Shown here: positions 18,457 to 23,090 of the stretch, piece after piece
Position numbering within the stretch: position 1 is the first letter of the stretch
Layout of the letters: the number at the start of each line of letters is the position of its first letter
Origin: Seminavis robusta
Taxonomy: Eukaryota; Bacillariophyta; Bacillariophyceae; Naviculales; Naviculaceae
Reading direction: 5' to 3'
DNA: 23,090 nucleotides
Assembly: GCA_903772945.1 (NCBI GenBank)
Contig: CAICTM010001759.1
Location: 1 to 23,090, forward strand
Made by a program: the position numbers and the translations under genes
Notes under the pieces: model-generated
What the model saw: the letters and a program-made list of their open reading frames with translations, nothing else
What the model was told of the DNA's origin: nothing
Database searches by the model: none

Positions 18457-21306
18457 TCAGTACCCCGTTTTGACACATTCCCCAGTATCTCGTTGGCAGC
18501 ATTTCGTGCAGCATCCGTCGGGACACACTGTCGGGATGAATGGCTCCTCCGTGCTGTTGCTGTCGTTGCTGTTTGCCAGGCAGTCGGCCTTGACTTTGGA
18601 GAGCTTCCTGTCACCTCTGAGTGCGCAAACTTCATCCGGTATAACACCAGAAATAGACGTCCCATCGATGTCAACCCTAACCAGCTCAGTCATCAATCCC
18701 AGTTCCGACGGAACTGTGCCAGACATTAGGGTATTGCCTGACAAGAGAATATAACTCAGCCGAGGTAGCTTTGCCATGTGGCTACTTATAGTTCCCGAAT
18801 AGTTGTTTTGGCCTAAGATCAAAGCATTGATGTTCATGTTTGGGGAGTAAAGCTCTTCCGGTATCGTCCCCTGCAACCCTGCCCCCCATGTATCGAACTC
18901 CACTACCTTAGTCAAAAGGCCAATTTCGGATGGGAGGGTGCCGCCCATGTTTGTGTCCCCCATGAGAGTGATTACTTCCAAATTGGACAGCATACCCAGT
19001 GATGACGAAATAGTACCGGTTATCCCGTCGTTCAAACGAAGAAAAAGAAATACTATGCGAATGAACGAAAGTAGAAATGAGCTTCCAGCAGCCGACGCAT
19101 TTCGCCACCAAACGCCACCTATCGTTGACTCACCCAAGTTGGTCAGCTGATAGATCTCCTCCGGTAGCGTGCCATTGATGCCCGTGCCCGATACCAGGAG
19201 ATATCGGAGCGACTGGCTAAGGAGCCCGATCTCGGTTGGGATTTGTCCCCATTTTAGACGATTGAATTCCACGTTGACATACTCCAAACGAGATTGTTCT
19301 TCTTCTGCGCCGTCGTCGTCTTTTTGCTGTTGTGAATTAGTATGCGGTGGCGCCCACCATGTGATGGGTATTGCTCCCGTCAACTGGTTATTTTGAAGGT
19401 TCAAGTGGGTCAAGGAGTAAAAGCTCTCTGGCAGCGTGCCAGTCAAACCATTGTAGGTGACTGAGAGAGCCCGCAACTCTGGCACCAAACCCCACTCCCT
19501 CGCTTCTGGCAAGGTCCCCGTCAAGTTCATGTTGTCGAGTCTGATATCGGTGACAGCTTTCTCATGGCTAAGGGAGTCAGTCTTGCTGCGGTTGTTGGCG
19601 TCGTTGCAAAAAACTCCTGCCCATTGACATTCGTGGGATGGCGATAGCCAGCTGTTGGCGATGGTCTCTTCAAAGTCCTGTGGCCTGTGTGTGTAGTCAG
19701 GGATATATGTCCCATCTCCCACGTATTGCAAATAAAAGCACAAATGGCTTTCGTGGTTGCTTTGCGGTTCGTCCCCTTGCGGATCATTGCAGGAAGTCCA
19801 GGGCCATTGTTGCGTGGTGGCATGGTAGAAGTATGCCAAGAAGTACCGCTGGAGCAAGTGATTGGCATCTGGGGACAAGTGCATGGGATCGTGATGGACT
19901 ATCCATTGGAGCGCCCTAGCTTGATCACTTCTGGATGAGAAGAGCTGGGACTGTTGGGTTTGATTGTAGCTGCTTCCGTACAATGCAGCGGCAATGCGAT
20001 TCTTGATTGCAGTTTCTCGGCCTGCCGCAGGGTCCACGTGGCTGCTTTGTTTCCGATCTCGAACAGCTACGGCGACCGCCACCACGACCACCAATATTGC
20101 CAAAAGAAAGCCAATGACAATGAGGAATACTTTTGCTTCCTTGCTCATGCCGCGTGGGCATGGCTTGCAACCATCCTGTGATTGCTGTTGGACAGTGGAG
20201 CCACCAGAGGCAGAGGCTGAAGCTTCCATGATTTGTGCGACGGGCAAATGTGAACGTTCGTCTTCCTGCACCAGCGATGCTCGTACCAGCCCAGAGTCAT
20301 CTGGAGATGGGTCTTGAGACGCCAATGTTGTTTGTGGAGCAGTTGCCTGGAGCCGTCGAGATTCTGATTGGGACGACGATGACATGGCTTGTGGAGCGTT
20401 GGAGGATCCTGCTTCGGCGTAGGCTCCTGGAATCTGAACTTGGGTTGGAGCATCCGAATCCGAATTGGTTAGAATATTACCTGATAAACCGTCGTCTCTG
20501 TTGCTGCTGGTGGTGGTGTCTGGTGGGCTTGCATCATCAACCTCTGGATTCTTGATCTTGTCCCTTTCTGTGGCACTGGAAGATGCACATGCGTCTGCAC
20601 ATTCTGTACCCACATCAAGAACATGCAAGTCCTCCAAGTTAGCAGGCACTTCATAGCTACCGGTACCTCCAAGCTTGTGTGGTCTCTGTGAGGTGCAAGT
20701 ATGTATACGGGCTCCTGTACCATCAGGACTATGCATAAGTGGTCCATCAGGACTGCTTGGTGTGTCTTTGAGTGTAGTACTGGTACCACCAGTTCCACTG
20801 GCTCTTCTATACACTGTAGGTTCATCAGCAATGATCTTTTTGGCAATTCTATCTTGGAGTGCCTCCAACTCTGCTGGCTCTCCTGAGTGTTTTGTAATTG
20901 CCCTTATGCTGCTATTGATAACCAAGCTGTTGGTGGTTGGAAGAGGCAGAGGTGCATGACTTGCAATTGGAGTAAGGCCAGAGGTAGTGGCTGTGCCAGC
21001 ACTCGTACCGGTACCAGTTGGAAAACTCATTACACTGTCCGCAGCATCCTCTGCTAGCAACTCTACTGGAACGTTCGGGTACAAATGGTGATTATGGTAC
21101 ATTTCCGCAAGTGACGTCAGCGAAGAGATTCCCGAGCGGCCCGCGATAGAGGCATTCTCGTTGGCGTCGACCAAGTGAGGAGGAAACGCGACAGTAGCAA
21201 CAGGAGGACTTGAAGGCTTTGTAGTGCTGGTGACGACTGCGTCTTGATCATCATCGTGCTCTTGATCTACTGGTGCGGCAGCATCATCATTGTCGCTCTT
21301 CAGCAT
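18457..21306 (-). CDS. Transmembrane leucine-rich-repeat protein (type II orientation likely)
   Basis: A 949-codon ORF, predicted to encode 922 aa after removal of an in-frame 81-nt intron (19133-19053). Start is ATG at 21306. Residues 1-390: disordered, acidic, Ser/Thr-rich region with no signal peptide, probably cytoplasmic. A CKPC motif precedes a hydrophobic segment, VFLIVIGFLLAILVVVVAV and onward (about 393-415), followed by basic RDRK. Next is an extracellular-type module with CQWAGVFC at 560-567, matching the LRR N-terminal cap pattern C.W.GV.C. LRRs run from about 580 to the end (repeats such as LTGTLPE, LNLQNNQLTGAIP, INGTLPEEIYQLTNL, GGTLPSEIGLLT). The protein ends in a Cys-rich tail (CPDGCCTKCC). 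No kinase domain is present, unlike plant LRR receptor kinases. The family is, as I recall, widespread in pennate diatoms and presumed to sense or bind extracellular ligands; ligand and function are unknown. Confidence 0.9.
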   Translation of the reverse strand: MLKSDNDDAAAPVDQEHDDDQDAVVTSTTKPSSPPVATVAFPPHLVDANENASIAGRSGISSLTSLAEMYHNHHLYPNVPVELLAEDAADSVMSFPTGTGTSAGTATTSGLTPIASHAPLPLPTTNSLVINSSIRAITKHSGEPAELEALQDRIAKKIIADEPTVYRRASGTGGTSTTLKDTPSSPDGPLMHSPDGTGARIHTCTSQRPHKLGGTGSYEVPANLEDLHVLDVGTECADACASSSATERDKIKNPEVDDASPPDTTTSSNRDDGLSGNILTNSDSDAPTQVQIPGAYAEAGSSNAPQAMSSSSQSESRRLQATAPQTTLASQDPSPDDSGLVRASLVQEDERSHLPVAQIMEASASASGGSTVQQQSQDGCKPCPRGMSKEAKVFLIVIGFLLAILVVVVAVAVAVRDRKQSSHVDPAAGRETAIKNRIAAALYGSSYNQTQQSQLFSSRSDQARALQWIVHHDPMHLSPDANHLLQRYFLAYFYHATTQQWPWTSCNDPQGDEPQSNHESHLCFYLQYVGDGTYIPDYTHRPQDFEETIANSWLSPSHECQWAGVFCNDANNRSKTDSLSHEKAVTDIRLDNMNLTGTLPEAREWGLVPELRALSVTYNGLTGTLPESFYSLTHLNLQNNQLTGAIPITWWAPPHTNSQQQKDDDGAEEEQSRLEYVNVEFNRLKWGQIPTEIGLLSQSLRYLLVSGTGINGTLPEEIYQLTNLGESTIGGVWWRNASAAGSSFLLSFIRIVFLFLRLNDGITGTISSSLGMLSNLEVITLMGDTNMGGTLPSEIGLLTKVVEFDTWGAGLQGTIPEELYSPNMNINALILGQNNYSGTISSHMAKLPRLSYILLSGNTLMSGTVPSELGLMTELVRVDIDGTSISGVIPDEVCALRGDRKLSKVKADCLANSNDSNSTEEPFIPTVCPDGCCTKCCQRDTGECVKTGY
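19053..19133 (-). other. Phase-1 intron hidden within the LRR gene ORF
   Basis: The donor G|GTGAGT is at 19133 and the acceptor CGCATAG at 19053. The length is 81 nt with no in-frame stop, so an ORF caller reads through it, adding a non-LRR insert (ESTIGGVWWRN...). Splicing joins LTNL to VFLFLRLNDGITGTI, restoring a full L..L..L.L..N.I.G.I repeat. A YT-rich stretch precedes the acceptor only weakly (TTTCGTTCATTCGCATAG). Confidence 0.85.
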
Positions 21307-21352
21307 ATTTCTCGATTGATATCGATCGCTGCTTTACCTTTGCCATAAACAT
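21287..21352 (-). promoter_or_regulatory. Upstream ORF overlapping the LRR gene start out of frame
   Basis: ATG at 21352 (second in-frame ATG at 21346) opens a 21-residue frame ending at TGA 21289-21287, past the main ATG at 21306 and in the +1 register. If the mRNA starts upstream of 21352, this would reduce initiation at the main start unless bypassed by leaky scanning. A GGTAAAG within it could also be a splice donor, so the 5' end needs transcript data. Confidence 0.4.
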
Positions 21353-23090
21353 TAATTAAAGGAGTACTAGTAGTGCTTTCAGTACAGGGTGTACAAGAAT
21401 TAGATTCAAATGACTTTGTCAGAGTAAAAACGATATCAGGACTTAAACGTAGACCCCCCAACCCCTATATTGGGAGATTCGTCTTTAAATAATCTACCTC
21501 AACACGTTCTCCGATTTTTGATATTCAGTCTGGGTGAAGATTTATGGCCTTTTGAAATAGTAGCTTTCAACTATAGTAAAATATAGTACATTTACTTATG
21601 TGACACAACTTGAACCCCTAAATAACTGTGTACTCCTCGCCAAAACAGTCCTTCTTACGACGTTTGTTAATGCTTTTAACTAAAGAATGGTGTAAAAAGA
21701 ACACTTGCATCTTGTTCTCCATACTCGAAAACTTAGGGCAGCGTTCACTCAGCTTGTTATCGGCCGACTCCGGTATGACCTTTGATAGCCAAATACTGAA
21801 CACCCTGTATGATAGTTTGTGAATGAATCTTCAATTATTAATACTGTAAAATGAGAAGCTTTCCTTCGTCGCTAGCTACTACAAAGTGTAGTAGTGTTCG
21901 CATTGTCATTTGGCAGGTACGGTACCGTGGGGCTTCTTGGAAAAGCCGATTGGGTTGCTGAAAGGCCGAAAAGCAGCAGACAGTTTTAGCGGGGTAGGTT
22001 AGGTAATTGTAGGGTTAAAGTCAGTGTATACATGTAGTCTACTTACCATTATTTTTGTTTAACGAAATATATTTACCGCAACTAACGGTGACCCGGCGAG
22101 GTTTCGGTGAAGGGCCTGGAAACTTACTTTCTCCGGAGTGTTCTTTTCTTTCTTCAAGTTGATTTTCTCCGAATCGTCACCGACACAACCACATACCCGA
22201 AGCTGGAGCTATGAATACCTGTAGCAGCTCCCCATCCATGCCAAGAGTCAGCTACCTGAAAGGATCTTTTGAAGTGTTGCTCATTGTATGAGCTCTCTAT
22301 GGAACATGCATTTTCTGAAATACATTACTGGTTCAGAGTACAGACAGTACCTAGCTAGTAGTAAAGCAAAGCAACTGAGGAGCTTGCACGTTGCAGATGG
22401 GACTTGTGCGCGGAACATGACTAAGTCTTGTGCCTTGAACAATTGAGTGATCAGAGGCTGCTAAGGTGTATTCGTCATTCTTAACGTTCTCGAAATGAAT
22501 CAGCTTGCTCCGTTCCTGCAGTCGTGCTGTGGTTCCGGACAGCAGTGATGATCACGACATCACGGCACGTCCCTCCACAAGCAAGGGTTCTTGAGTTGCG
22601 ATGGAGACGTTACCTGCCCTTGATCTCGCGATCAAATAGTGCCCGTGCCCGTTGTTGCAATTGTTTCCCCCCTCCGAGTGAGCGACTTCTCCCTGTTTCA
22701 GCATCTGCCACTAATTCGACGCTACTACATGTATCATAACTCGATCAGCGCCTTGACTCGACTCGAGTTTTGCTTTTTGTAAACCGGAGATCGATCTCAT
22801 TGTTGACACAGTACGGCGAGTAGATGACGACACGAGTGTAGTAGTAGGTCGAGTAGTTTTGGTCGGATCAATCCGGTTCAATTGAAGAGCGATGTGGTAT
22901 GCTGGGTGCGGGAGTCAAAGTATGTCGCTTCCATATATGCAGGCTGGTCAAGCCCCATGGGACACTAGCTAGCTTCCCCCATTGCTATTAGCTACTGTGG
23001 CCGCTGAGCATCCATCATTCCCTGTAGGAGAAAGGAAGCTACATGATTATCACGTTCGGATTGTCATTGTGATTGCACGACCACCAACTT
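21353..23090. other. Intergenic region, no recognised gene
   Basis: Only frames of at most 71 codons, none with recognisable domains. It includes the LRR gene's promoter side, a perfect hairpin at 21876-21894, a GGTACGGTACCG word near 21916, and a CTCGACTCGAG-like stretch near 22755. A gene starting past the window edge may use part of this as promoter. Confidence 0.45.
21876..21894. repeat. Perfect 8-bp inverted repeat (CTACTACA-AAG-TGTAGTAG)
   Basis: An eight-base perfect stem with a three-base loop in non-genic DNA. Function is unknown; similar CTACTA and GTAGTAG words recur across the window. Confidence 0.7.

Noticed and set aside
21618..21822. Overlapping 61- and 64-codon frames that hinted at a transposase remnant
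   Set aside because: No catalytic motif or terminal repeats, and both strands are open equally.
1..23090. tRNA, rRNA, CRISPR arrays or prokaryotic operons
   Set aside because: I looked by eye for B-box-like sequence, rRNA landmarks, spaced identical repeats and Shine-Dalgarno-led gene runs and found none. A tRNAscan or Rfam search was not possible.

Overview
The window looks like nuclear DNA of a eukaryotic microalga, most likely a pennate diatom. This is an inference from three things. One is a membrane-anchored leucine-rich-repeat (LRR) protein with the architecture common in expanded pennate diatom families. The second is a gene resembling the stramenopile/diatom DUF6824 domain (GRG...H.GNQR...FR). 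The third is the combination of long, nearly intronless ORFs, a short GT-AG intron, and AT-rich intergenic DNA full of short palindromic words. No bacterial signals (operons, Shine-Dalgarno sites, tRNA or rRNA genes) were seen.

Layout: 1-2219 has no convincing gene, but holds a foldback/MITE-like element (268-428) and a cluster of GTAC words. Two same-strand paralogues at 2220-2978 and 6061-6825 encode TPR-like proteins of 252 and 254 aa. The 3.1 kb between them holds a 42-bp tandem array of inverted AGTCG/CGACT words (4850-5150) and no confident gene. At 8424-11771 (+) and 12012-15682 (-) lie two convergent genes for long, disordered, Ser/Arg/Gln-rich proteins. The minus-strand gene is cut by what looks like a single missing base near 14004; two internal protein repeats show this directly.

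15.7-17.6 kb is non-genic and rich in structured repeats: GATTC microsatellite, tandem hairpin units, and four copies of a 20-bp unit. At 17635-18060 (-) is a DUF6824-like gene interrupted by an in-frame TAG. At 18457-21306 (-) is the LRR transmembrane protein, whose 81-nt intron lacks stop codons and is a multiple of three, so an ORF caller reads straight through it. 21.3-23.1 kb has no recognised gene.

I see no evidence that these genes form one pathway. The window reads as an ordinary stretch of diatom genome with lineage-specific gene families. Its main points of interest are two probable gene lesions, one hidden in-frame intron, upstream ORFs overlapping two start codons, several tandem or hairpin arrays, and strong enrichment of the palindromic words TACCGGTA(C) and CTAGCTAG. 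All family names come from recognition of motifs by eye; no database search was run.
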